Shown: positions 1 to 11,054 of the stretch, one piece after another
Layout of the letters: each line of letters starts with the position of its first letter
How positions within the stretch are numbered: the first letter of the stretch is position 1
Source: Saxidomus purpurata
Taxonomy: Eukaryota > Mollusca > Bivalvia > Venerida > Veneridae
Reading direction: 5' to 3'
DNA length: 64,000 nucleotides
Assembly: GCA_022818135.1 (NCBI GenBank)
Contig: JAFMSR010000015.1
Coordinates: 36,611,917-36,675,916, forward strand
Notes under the pieces: model-generated
What the model was told of the DNA's origin: nothing
What the model saw: the letters and a program-made list of their open reading frames with translations, nothing else
Database searches by the model: none
Made by a program: the position numbers and the translations under genes

Positions 1-1850
1 CCAATCGTGGACGTCCTGCATATTTCTATACCAACGTATTTATATTCTATACCAACGTCTTTATGTTCTACACCAACGTCATTAATATTCTATACCAACG
101 TCTTTATATGTTACACCAACGTCTTTTTATTCTACACCAACGTCTTAGATTCTAAACCAACGTCGTTATATCCTACACCAACGACTTTAAATTCCGTACT
201 AACATTTTTATATTATATACCAACGTCGTTATATCCTAAACCAGCGTCTTTATATTCTAAACCAACGGCTATATATCCAATACCAAAGTCTTTTTATTCT
301 AAACCAACGTCTATATATTCTAAACCAACGTCATAATATTCCAATCAAACTGCTTTATCTTCTACACCAACGTCTTTATATTCTACACCAAAGTCAATAT
401 ATTATTTACTAACGTTGTTATATCCTACACCAACGTCATTATATTCCACACAAACGTCTTTATATTCTATACCAACGTCTTTATATTCTTTATCAACGAC
501 TTCATATTAAATATCAACGCCTTTATAGTTCATACCAACGTCTTTATATTCTTTACCAACGCCTTTATATTCTATACCAACGTCTTCATGTTCTATACCA
601 ACGTCTTTATATTCTATACACGCCTTTATATTCTTTACCAACGTCCTTATATTATATACCAACGCCTTTATATTCTATACAAACGCCTTTGTATTCTATT
701 ACAACGTCTTTAATATTCTTTATCAACGACTTTATATTAAATACCAACGTCTTTATATTCTTTACCAACGCCTTTATATCCTACACCAACGTAATTATAT
801 TCCATACAAACGTCTTTATATTCTATACACGCCTTTATATTCTTGACCAACGTCTTTATATTCTATACCAACGCATTTATATTCTATACCAACGTATTTA
901 TATTCTATACAAACATCTTTATATTTTATACAAGCCTTTATATTCTATACCAACGTCTTTATATTATATACCAACGCATTTATATTCTATGTCAATGCTT
1001 TTTTATATTCTGTACCAATACCTTGATATTTCATGCTAACGCCTTTATGTTCTAAACCAACGTCTTTATATTCTATACAAGCCTTTATATTCTATACCAA
1101 CGCCTTTCTGTTCTTTACCAACGCCCTTACATTCTAAACCAACGTCTTTTATTATATACCAACGTCTTTTTATTCTATTCCAACGACCTAGTATTCTATA
1201 CCAAAGCCTATATATTTCTAACCAAGGCCTTTATATTTTAACAAAAGTCTTTTTGTTCCATACCAACTTCTTTTTATTCTACACCAACGTCAATGTATTC
1301 TTTACCAGCGTCATTATATCCTATACCAACGTCGTTATATTCCATACAAACGTCTTTATATTCTATACCGACGTCTTTATATTATAAACCACTGTCTTTC
1401 TTTCTATACCAACGCCTTTATATTTCATACAAACGTCTTTATATTCTATACCAACGAATTTATATTCTATACCAACCTCTATATATTTCATACCAGCGTC
1501 TTTATATTCTATACAAACGTCCTTATATTCTACACCAACGCCTTTTTATTTTATACCAACGTCTTTATATTTCATACCAACGCCTTTTTATTCGATACCA
1601 ACTTCTTTATATTTCATACCAACGTCTTTATATTATAAACCAACGTCTTTTTTTTCTATACCAACGCCTTTATATTTCATACAAACGTCTTTATATGCTA
1701 TACAAACGTCATTATATTCTAAACACGCCTTCATATTCTAAATCAACGTCTTTTTATTTTATACTAACGTCTGCATATGTTATACCAACGTCTTTTGTCT
1801 AAACAAACGTTGTTATATTCCATACAAACATCGTAATATCCTGTTGATTG
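1..1850 (+). repeat. 21-bp tandem satellite (forward block)
   Basis: Degenerate tandem repeats of a 21-bp unit built around ACCAACGTCTTTATATTC. Because 21 is a multiple of three, the array gives long open frames with a 7-residue period (IPTSLYS and frame variants); these are not genes. Units vary at the Ct(t/c)T core and at the ACCAACG/ACAAACG position. The array runs off the window start. The same array, reversed, closes the other arm at 52650-53858. Confidence 0.93.
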
Positions 1851-2060
1851 CTAACCTGCGTATACATTATTTGAAATAAATTTTGACTTCTCCAAGCAAT
1901 ATAGCTGTCATGGAGCATGATAAAACTGATTAATGTTATCATAAGCATAACACAAAAAATGACGGCTCTGTGCACAAAAAATAAACTTTGCATATAACAA
2001 AAGAGTTTTGTATCGAATATAACGAAATGTGTACAAAAGAAAGTATAATGACGCCGGCAT
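1851..2060. other. Unique spacer between opposed satellite blocks
   Basis: About 200 bp without the 21-bp motif separate the forward block from the block in the opposite orientation. Short ORFs here have no recognisable domain. The counterpart in the other arm is about 52450-52640. Confidence 0.6.
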
Positions 2061-2545
2061 AGGATATAAAGACTTTGGTATAGAATGTATATACGTTCGT
2101 TTAGAATACAAAGACGTTCGTATATAATATAAAGGCGTTAGTATTGAATAAACCGATGTTTGTAAGGGCTATTAAGACTTTTTTATAGAATAAAAAGTCG
2201 CTTGTATATAATATAGAGATATGGAGGAATATATGAATATTCATATATGGTATGTAAATACATGTATGGAATATAACGATGTTGGTATAGGAAACAATGA
2301 AGTTGGTATAGGATATACCGACGTTTGTATGAAATATAACAACGTTTGTTTATAACAAAAGACGTTGGTATTATATATAAAGATGTTTGCATAGGATATA
2401 ATACGTTTGTACGTTACATTGTATATCAATGCTTGTTTAGAATAAACAAACGTATAGAACATAAAGGCGTTGGTATACAATATACAGACGTTCATATAGA
2501 CAGACACATTAGTATAGAATATGACGACTTTTGAATAAAATATGA
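2061..2545 (-). repeat. 21-bp satellite, inverted block
   Basis: The same unit as at 1-1850 but in opposite orientation (AATATAAAGACGTTGGTAT on the + strand), more decayed and with interspersed AT-rich insertions. The satellite therefore changes strand within each arm. Confidence 0.8.
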
Positions 2546-2745
2546 AGACGTTTTCACAAAATGTATTGCTGTCAACACAGGACATCCATGTTTGAGGCAT
2601 TACGAGGCAGTGAAGGAGTTCCATACATCAGTATGCTGACAATTTAATTTTTAACGGCTGTCAAACCAATTTTAAAAAGATCATGTTAAAATGTTTGAGT
2701 TCATATTTTACTATTTCGCAAACGTTTTTTCCCCGTTTGCTTTAT

Positions 2746-2858
2746 GGTTCGACCCGCCTGAGTGTGGAATAGATAGTCTCCCTTATAACTTCATGACAAT
2801 TCTAAAAATAAGTTAATACAATTTAACTGTTCGCATTTCTCAATCAGTTGTATTATTG

Positions 2859-2860
<2 letters not shown>
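2746..2860 (+). pseudogene. Possible decayed sushi exon of gene A
   Basis: Frame reads PPECGIDSLPYNF and, in the other arm where one A is retained, continues to a FNCSHFSI segment. This resembles the first half of gene B's first sushi exon (ECGYPEVTYG then ECNSGFSI). There is no acceptor AG close upstream, the second half of the domain is absent, and the left copy is frameshifted by a missing A. It may be the dead equivalent of the first sushi exon of gene A, or chance. Confidence 0.25.
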
Positions 2861-2862
<2 letters not shown>

Positions 2863-2890
<28 letters not shown>

Positions 2891-2891
2891 A
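2863..2891. repeat. (AT)n(TG)n microsatellite
   Basis: An AT run followed by a TG run. The matching CA/TA run near 51611-51632 is shorter, so the tract is length-variable between arms. Confidence 0.85.
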
Positions 2892-3394
2892 AACAGTAGC
2901 AAATCAGACCTGAAGGTAGACAATTTAGCCTTTCGGTTATTACTAGTGTGATACGACTTGGGTGAGTTGCCGCCACTATCACACCCCGGACATGTATCTA
3001 AATATTATTTTACTTTCCATAGGCTAACTGCATACACTCCTCACTTCAAAAATAAATAGATATTTTTGCGGAAGGCGCACCAACAACGGTAAATAAAACA
3101 CACTCTTTCCGGAATAAAACTGACATATTTGACCTACATGTATATATCTCATTGCATCTAATATGACATAGATGTCTTCTTTATAGATTTATTGTCCTGG
3201 CTTTATTTTACAATTTCAATTTTGCAATCGAGTTATGCTTTAGCATGGCGTTTATGCTGGCTCAGCCAGTTAATTATATTTAAATGGATATGCCAGTCAA
3301 AAACTAATTTGACTTTGTTCAGAGAAACACATTGTTTAAAGAATTTCTCAAATCGGAGTTTTAAATGTTAAGATATTAAAGATTGAAAATTTCC

Positions 3395-3712
3395 GACATT
3401 GAGGATTATGGAGTTGGCCATTTTGAGGTTGTGGTGTAATAGTTATCTAATTAAATATTCACGCAGGTAATAACAGCAGCTTCTAAAATATATTAAAACA
3501 TCGTAACCTACATGACACATAATCAATTTATGAATTTAAAGATGAAAAACATTTGTTTGAATTGGGCTCAAAATTAAATTTTGAAAAAGGGGCCTGTCTC
3601 ATAGTTCGTTCAATTTGCACATTAACTAAATCTAAGATTTCTAATGACTCTTCTTATTCTTTCAACAGCTCGTCAATTTCATCCATAGTTATATTCTGAC
3701 TTGCGTTCACCT
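3395..3712 (+). repeat. Dispersed ~330-bp repeat beside the gene A sushi exon
   Basis: Matches 15735-16030 plus 16405-16465 in order (shared blocks include ACAGCAGCTT, ATATATTAAAACAT, ATTAACTAAATCT and ACTTGCGTTC). The repeat ends in CTTAAATG about 18 bp before the first coding base of the next exon, so it supplies most of the sequence before that splice acceptor. Family unknown. Confidence 0.6.
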
Positions 3713-3729
3713 TAAATGTTTATTGCCAG

Positions 3730-6454
3730 GATGTGACACACCTGACTTGAATAACGCTGATGTCAATCCCTTCATAAATTCCTCTGGGTTATATGCAATT
3801 ATCAGCTGCAACGCAAATTACATATCTAACACAACAACAGATAAAACCAATGTGGTTTCAGAAGAAACATTGACCTGTGGCAATGATGGAAAATGGATTC
3901 CTCACATTGGCTGTATCTACTCAAAGAGTAAGTAACAGAAACAGTGTAATTTGTACAAATTTCAACTATTCTTTGGGTATCTGGTGTGTTTCTTTCTCAT
4001 GAGATTTTGATTTAGTCCTCAATCGCAATGCCAAGCAATGTCAAAATAATTCACATGTTTGCTAATCGAACGAATTTCGCCTGGAGAGAGTTTATTAAAA
4101 CAGTTGTAAGCTTTCTACTCTAAGATGTATGTATTGATTATGTTTTTTCATATTTTGCAAATGCATTGAGTTAATAAATATTGTTTAACCTAAACTAATA
4201 GTATGATTTCTCATTTTTTTTGAAAAACGTTTCCGTGTATACTACGCCCACTTATGTGTGATCCTATAGTACAAAGCTCACTAGCAGTAACAACTGTGAT
4301 TTTGAACTGTTTTCAGACTTGTTTAATTTGGCCTTGAAGAAACCAACATCTCAGAGCTCAAAATATGAGGCTCAAAGTTCAGAAAAAGGAACAGATGGTA
4401 TATGGAATCCCATTATGGATCAAGGATATTGTGCCCATACAGATCCATTCAACTATGAGACAGAAGCATGGTGGGAAGTCGATTTGCAACAGATGCATCC
4501 AATCCGAAGAATAAACATATTAGTTCGAAAGAGTGGTAATATATAATGACACTAAAAAATTCAAAAGGTCGCGCATGCATAAGCTGATTATAAAAAAGCG
4601 GTGATTTTTACTGCATTTTACTGATTATTTTACCTTTATTAAAATGAAATTCTCCTCTATGATCCTGTTTTAAACTTAAGGCATGGTCTAAATCATAAGT
4701 AGAATGAACAGAGGTATTTGATTGTCTTAATTGTGCGTTTTATACATAACATTTTATGTTATGTAGAATTTCACTAGATACTACATGTACATATAGGTGG
4801 AAAACTATACTTTTTGTAATGAAATATGTGATGAAAACGTGAGGTGGTTGTTACACCGATATTGTAAAACAGTTAGGTGGTTCAATTGTACGCATATTAT
4901 TCCCTGCTGTTAAAGTTTACTTTTAATTATTTGCTGGGACTTCAGCGACAGGCAACTTGAATATCTTGCTGGATTGCTGCGTCGGGTTGATGCGTTTCAT
5001 CAACCCGAAATAAGGACAAAGAATCTGTTGTTTAAGAACCGTTGCTATTGGTTAGTTTTAATACACCACTCACGTTTATCGTTGGTCTACGGCCTTCGTT
5101 CTGCCTGCAACGAAGACTCTGGAAACTTTGTTTCGATTTTTTTTTGGTGGTTGAGTTAAACGTTGATTTTTTGTAAAATTATATCGTAATACCGGCTAGC
5201 TAAGGTGAACCGGTATTACGATAGGACGTTTGAGATATATATGTTTGCCGCCTTTAAATTCAGTATTAATATTTTTTTTTATAAAATAACGGTTTGGCAC
5301 AGATTGTCAAATTAATAGGACATCTCGTTTTTTAATAAGAAGGTACAAATACACTGATTAACGCACAAAATATCATTGTTTGTCTATCGATAAATACTCT
5401 CTAATACGATGTAAGCAGATAAATCGGTTATTTGTTCCGCCCGAAAGTAAGAAAAATTGAGATACGACATTTTAACTCTGCAACGACGACTTGTCTCTAC
5501 TTTTGGAGTAACTCTTATTTACCACTGTGCTCGTCCGTGTCACGTACGGCAACATAAATTGAAACATGCTTCATCAAATATTTTATACATGGTGAAGTAT
5601 TTCAATGTAGACAATCACGCGTGTTACCGTAAAAGGAATCAATATATTTATAGATCAATTCCCTTCAAATAATAATCATAATTGTGCATTTGAACAGTTG
5701 CACAGACAATGTAAATGAAATGCTTTATTTCTGCTGATTATCCATATTTTAACATTTGTATTCATTTACACTTCCCGTAATGCATCCGGACACAGTAAGA
5801 AATCACATGATGAGCGGACAAAAAACGAAGCCCGTAATATCTGTTCACGTACATTTATGATGTGCCACATGGATTTAATTACCAAACAACGTCTAAAAGA
5901 TTACTTTATTAGTTTTGCCCCGAAATACTTACAGACTTATCACCTACAGTATGAACAACTTATATATAATATTTTACAGGCCGGTGGATACTATTTTCAG
6001 TTCGAATGTCAGTTTGCGCGTTGGAAAGAGTCGTAACTTCTGGACATTTCTGGTTCATCTTTTAAAACATTAGCAGTCTTGTTAAGCCGTGTCTTTGTCG
6101 CAACGCTTAGAAATAAACCTAATACTTACATAAGTAATATCGTTCTAAGTATTATCATACATTCATTTAGTATGTAAATATTGTAATCAGTACTAGTAAC
6201 TTCGTTATAAAAAGTTTTTAAATATTTTTTTTGTAGTCGACTATGCACCTTCATTTAGACGAGTAACCGCCACAGTTGGGAATTCCTCAAATCCAACCGA
6301 AATTTGCGGTCAAGTGTATGATGGTCCAGCCCGTCCTGAAGAGATAGTAGAATTCTTATGCTCAATAATGGGAAGATACGTCAGATTGAGCAAACCTTAC
6401 TTTCACGATTCAAAAAGCCTTCAACTATGTGAAGTTGGCGTTTATGGAAATTGA
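3730..6454 (+). CDS. Gene A (left copy): sushi + F5/8C fucolectin-type secreted protein, 3' exons
   Basis: Three exons were resolved: 3730-3927 (sushi), 4317-4535 (fucolectin first half) and 6237-6454 (second half, stop TGA). Each begins after AG and the first two end before GTAAGT or GTAATA; all introns are phase 1. The sushi exon has four Cys (GCDTPDL, ISCNANY, LTCGNDG, HIGCIY) and the usual Trp (GKWIPHIGC). The fucolectin (FTP/F5_8) part shows NLALKKPTSQSS, DGIWNP, CAHTD, AWWEVDL, then EICGQVY, VRLSKP and LCEVGVYGN, the typical end of the fold. Comparison with gene B implies missing 5' exons (signal peptide, PAN, first sushi); none was found upstream, where satellite lies. Likely secreted or surface lectin-like protein; ligand unknown. 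Differs from the right copy at about 22 of 211 residues. Confidence 0.8.
4983..5007. repeat. 9-bp stem hairpin in gene A intron
   Basis: CGGGTTGAT and ATCAACCCG form a perfect inverted repeat with a 7-nt loop. The right-arm copy (about 49494-49518) has one loop change, so the stem is kept. It may be the end of a small palindromic repeat. Confidence 0.6.
5183..5222. repeat. 13-bp stem hairpin in gene A intron
   Basis: ATCGTAATACCGG (5183-5195) and CCGGTATTACGAT (5210-5222) are perfect complements around a 14-nt loop. The right copy, near 49279-49318, breaks one stem base (CCAGTT instead of CCGGTT), so the structure is not strictly preserved. Confidence 0.65.
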
Positions 6455-8229
6455 AATTCCGTAATTCTATTTCGTTTTGAAGTTCCATTGAAGCAAAAGA
6501 ATAATTTATTTTCAAGCAGTTTACATCCAGAATAATAACGTAATATGGTAAGAAAAGTACATTGTTTACGACGTTAATGCATTTTAATGACGTTGATGCG
6601 AATTGCGAGAAATCTTTTGACAGCCATGTACTTGTATTCTATGTATTATGTCACATGAAAAGAACAGATGTTGTAACGTATTGCTAAGTTTGTATAATAG
6701 TTCTGCTATCTGTTTCGGTGAAGATCTTTGTTTACACCAGTGTATGATACACACCATCAAACCGAATACACAAAAGTTTCGATGTTCGGAAGTTAGTTAT
6801 TCTTGATTGCTTAACTCATGTATCGTGTATCATTTGTAGATTTGCAGATTGCGACTTCAATTTCATAATAAATTGTGTTCATATGTGAATATATTGAACA
6901 AATCAACCGATTCCAAGACAACTGCACCGACACTTGCAAGAGCCTTAGTCTTATTGTGTTTTACGATTTTGATATGTATACTAGTTATGTACATTTGTAT
7001 TAAGAGTTGAATTCTGTTGAACACGGAAAGAAAATGTCTCGAGTGGTTGGCATTTTATGACAATTTGTCGTTTTTATTAAGGCGGTCGCCTGCTTATAAA
7101 AACGAGAAAAGGCGGGAATCCGAGTACCAGAGACACCTTGCGGCATATTTTTTGCGAGAATACATTACACAAAGTCTCTTTTTTTTCGCGGGGATAAGCA
7201 CAATCCTGTCTAAATGATTAAAGTGCGCTAGTGCAGTTTGTCCTTTCCTCACAGAAAAAAACTTTTGATATAGCCATAGCTACATGTACATCTCAAACGT
7301 ATTCAATATTAACATCGCGGAGAGATACGGCATTGTTTTATCGGAGAAGCTGAAATCCTCAAATAGATATATCCGGGAAAATAGAATTTCAAATACGTTG
7401 TGTTAAATCGGAAAAAAAGTCAGCCCATCACGTAAATAACTATAATTTGTAGATACTTGGCCAACAATGACTGAATTAAGTATTTTAAAACTAAAAGTCT
7501 GACCTTATATTAGGCCAGACATTAGGCTTCCGCTTTACAATTTTGTTTCTCTTCAAAGCCAAGGCTACTCACCTTAACTTGAAAAGTTTCCACAAACGAC
7601 CACCTTTTAGTTAAGAAACTTCTAACAAGTTGCAGTTTAAATTTTTAGTGTACATACAAGTCAAAGTGCCAATTCTGTTGATGCGAATGTCGATACAAAA
7701 CGGTTGCGGATGCGGTTTAAAATTTATGCGCAAATGGAGACACGGAAACACAACATGTCATGCTTCGTTTTCTAAGTAGAAACAAACCCTACATATTTTG
7801 AAATTTCTATAACCAAAATAAAACTCATCGAACGTTCTTTTAAAATCACTTACAGAGGAGATTCTTCACTGATGATTTTGATAATTTAAGAAAAGGTTTA
7901 ATGTTTATTTCCAGTGAAACGACCTCATTTTTAGTAATACCAGTATAGCATTTCACCCTACTTTATTTACATTGTTTGATATGTATAGACGACACTTTTT
8001 CATTTTGAAGACATAATTAGTTTTTCTCTAGTTTTCCACATTCATTTACTTAAAAGTGTTGCTTATGATTTGGAAAATATTATGAGTTTAATGTAGCTAT
8101 ATCCCTATTTCCCTCCTGGAAGCACGCACCTTTAAAGGTGTCATATGTAACAAGTGAGTGTTTATTATTAGACATTTAGTCCAATAACGGAGATATGTCA
8201 TAAACAGCCACCGGTAAGTCAACCAACAT
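6455..8229. other. Intergenic region between convergent genes A and B
   Basis: No coding exon recognised. 6706-7079 is replaced by unrelated sequence in the other arm (47082-47503); elsewhere the arms align. Short ORFs here have no domain and break between arms. Confidence 0.5.
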
Positions 8230-9199
8230 GTAGTATGTTGAGCACGTGGCATCTAGTTTCCATGCAAGCCCCTGGTTACCCAATGACCCCTGGTTTCCTG
8301 GCGAAATAAGTAATGTGCCCCCGGTGCCATCACCCCTGGTAACCATGTACCTAGTATATTCCCCTGGATACCCAGTATCCCAAGCTTCCAAATAGCCATG
8401 CAAGTTGAACCCCGTGTCCACCAGTATTACCGCGGCCCCTAGTTACCCCGTGCCACATTCTTTCACCACAGCTCCGAGTCTCCTGGTATCCATGTAGTAG
8501 CTTTTTACGCCGCTTCCGTAGGTATCCTATCATTTTAATGAACTAAACACCATGTTCTTTTATATATGAATGCAGTCCCTTTGTTAGCCTCTTCTCGTTA
8601 CAGCAACAAAGTCCTGTGAGATCAGTCCTGTTTCTGGAATCACTTCACCTTCTTGATACATCATCACTCTTAGTACATTATCAGCTTAATTAACGCAGCT
8701 TCGTTCACCTAGTTTGAAACCACAGTCCCGTCCGCTTTAACGGCTCCCCGTAGTATCTCTGAGCCCATGTGTCTCCTACTCAATGCTTCCCCTGCATTTG
8801 TCGTTTCCCTTGGTATCACTGCAGCCCCACGAACTAAGCTCCGTTTCTCTTAGTAGTAATGATGCCCATTGTTACACCGCCTCTCCAATAATACTCGCAT
8901 TCCTATAAAGCCATCTTTCCTAAAGTATAAACGCGGCCCTTAGTAGCACCTGCTGCTACTGCCTTATGAACACAGTCCAGTATCCGCTCGTGTCACGCCC
9001 CCTACCATTCCCCGGTTATACACGCGAATATCTCAACAGTCCCATGAACTATGTCAGGTGACCCGTAATATAAATAAATTGGTTACACAGCTTCCTTTAG
9101 CATTCGCACAGCCCAATAAACCCAGACCCGTATCAACGCGAACCTTGGTTCCATCGCTTCCTATATATCCCCGATGCCCCACGAACTTAACCAATCCCC

Positions 9200-9248
<49 letters not shown>

Positions 9249-9504
9249 ATAATAATAATAGATAATAATATAATAGATAATAGATAGATAAATAGATAAT
9301 AGGATAGGAGGGGGGGGGGGGGGGGGGGGGAGATAGATAGATAGATAGATAGATGGTAGATAGATAGGTAGATAGATAGATAGATAGTGGTAGATAGATA
9401 GATAGATAGTAATAATAGATAGATAGATAGAAGGATAGATAGATAGATAGATAGTAATAGATAATAGATAGATAGATAGATAGAAGATAGATAGATAGAT
9501 AGAG

Positions 9505-9564
<60 letters not shown>

Positions 9565-10030
9565 AGATAGATAGATAGATAATAATAGATAATAGATAGA
9601 TAGATAGATAGATAGATAGATTTATTTCAACATAAAATGTACAATTTACATGGCAACTTATAATTAAAACATACAATAAAACAATAAACAAACATGTATG
9701 AATTAATATAGCCATGTCAATCAACATTATATGTTAAGGATAACACAAAAAAGAGCTAAAACAAACTCTTATTTCCATTGTGGTCCTTAAGGAAAATCAA
9801 CGCTTCACATGAATATAGTGCTTCCCATATATACCTGCAGCCAACGTTACTCAGTCCTATGTCCCCTTGAATCAACTGTAACCATTGGTACACCCCCACC
9901 TACACGAGGATCAAATCGCCCGGCTGTTTGGAAACTAGGGGACACAGCAACCAGGTGTCGCAGGTACTTTAGGAGCTACGGGGTAACCCGGGGAGTGGTT
10001 AATCACGCCTTTCCTGTTGTTTTCGCAAAC
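8230..10030. repeat. GC-rich degenerate ~30-bp minisatellite block (left)
   Basis: A block clearly richer in GC than the surrounding DNA, made of diverged repeats of a motif such as CCCCTGGTAACCATG or CCCTTGGTATCACTG at spacings near 30 bp. It is split by the LINE-tail/(GATA)n insertion at 9199-9792. The mirror block is 44690-45960. Open frames in it are unconserved by-products of low stop density. Confidence 0.6.
9199..9792 (-). mobile_element. Left-arm-only insertion: probable LINE 3' tail with (GATA)n and poly-G
   Basis: The other arm runs straight from CCCCTAGA to ATCAACGCG, so about 570-590 bp here are an insertion. It holds interrupted (GATA)n from 9200 to 9620, a G run near 9310-9330, and a unique 170-bp segment (9621-9790). 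Read on the minus strand the unique segment precedes AAATAAA and then (TATC)n, the arrangement of many non-LTR retrotransposon 3' ends with microsatellite tails. No RT is present; family not assigned. Confidence 0.6.
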
Positions 10031-10957
10031 TGTTGACGAGCTAAGATCGAAACAAATACATTAATACAAAAGACGCTATAGTGATACGATATGTCATGTT
10101 AGGGTTTAAATATAAATACTAAAAAAGAGCTTGATCGTGTAATTTAAAAAATCTTTAACATCAACTTGTGTGAAGATACGTGTTATTACTAGTATGTTTT
10201 GTTGTCATTTTGTTGTATATCACATGCTTTATAATTGAAATAATAAATGTTTGTGAACATGGCATATTTTGTCTTAAGTGTTGTCTATATATGGTGAACT
10301 TTGACATCTTGAATGTAAAAATACCCTAATAAGCTATCAAGCACACACCCTATCGGTTAATTACCATGTTATGGTTATGTTGCCGAAACTGTATTACTAC
10401 AATATTACATGATATAGATAACGGTGGACGTTACAAAAGAATCATGATGCTTTATTGTATCAATGTAAAGTTTCAGGGTAACAATACAAGCAATGATGAC
10501 CCTATATCTTCTGGATACCATTGACCATTATACATGTGTAACGTCAAAGACAGGGTCACAGAAAACAAAAGGAAAGTAATTTAAAAGTGATTGTTAGGTT
10601 TTCAAGTCTATGTAAATGCAACGTGTTTTTTCATGAAAGCAAAAACTCACCAGTTATCGTGGCTGCTTCACAACATCGAATCGAAATGGCTGTCTAAAGC
10701 AGGAGTTACTATGGCGGGATTCCCTGATTTCAAGTTCGGGAAGTTTCGCCGACGGAAAACTACTGATTCCGTTTCTTTCAACGCTATGTTTCCTAATTGA
10801 TCACTTGTGTTAGCAGTTAGACTAAGCAACAGTTTAAAGCTGTTTGCACTGCATTTTAATCACCAAGTGTACTGATGTATAATATGTATGTGCTTTTGAA
10901 AATTGTCAACAAATAAACAAATGATAAAATAGATATTTACAAAAAAACATGTTTTAT
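10031..10957. other. Intergenic, shared by both arms, no gene recognised
   Basis: A 69-codon ORF at 10591-10800 is kept in both arms with two changes, but it has no domain, no Kozak or splice context and lies in generally conserved sequence, so it is not called as a gene. Confidence 0.4.
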
Positions 10958-11054
10958 ATGGTGGTGTGCACTTCTGGGTGCTGTGGGGCTCGTTTTGGGG
11001 AGGCTGCGTTTTTGGTACGTGGCATTCCCTGTTTGATATTATTTTTGTTTTTAT
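10958..11054 (+). mobile_element. Naiad-type retroelement tail, tail-only insertion (left arm only)
   Basis: 91 bp starting GTGGTGTGCACTTCTGGGTG-like sequence and ending TATTATTTTTGTTTTT, matching the 3' end of the element at 54359-57143. The right arm has the empty site (near 43760). The sequence is flanked by TTTTAT at 10952-10957 and 11049-11054, a 6-bp target duplication, giving the 97-bp length difference between arms. Confidence 0.85.

Noticed and set aside
7..1802. Long open frames with IPTSLYS-like repeats at 7-336, 689-1039, 1293-1802 and mirrors
   Set aside because: They are translations of the 21-bp satellite; period 7 codons, open in several frames and on both strands, with no start context.
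1..2545. CRISPR-like direct repeats
   Set aside because: Repeats are contiguous 21-bp units without spacers, in a eukaryotic genome.
9161..9727. 188-codon LSIYLSIY-type frame on the minus strand
   Set aside because: Translation of (GATA)n; present in one arm only.
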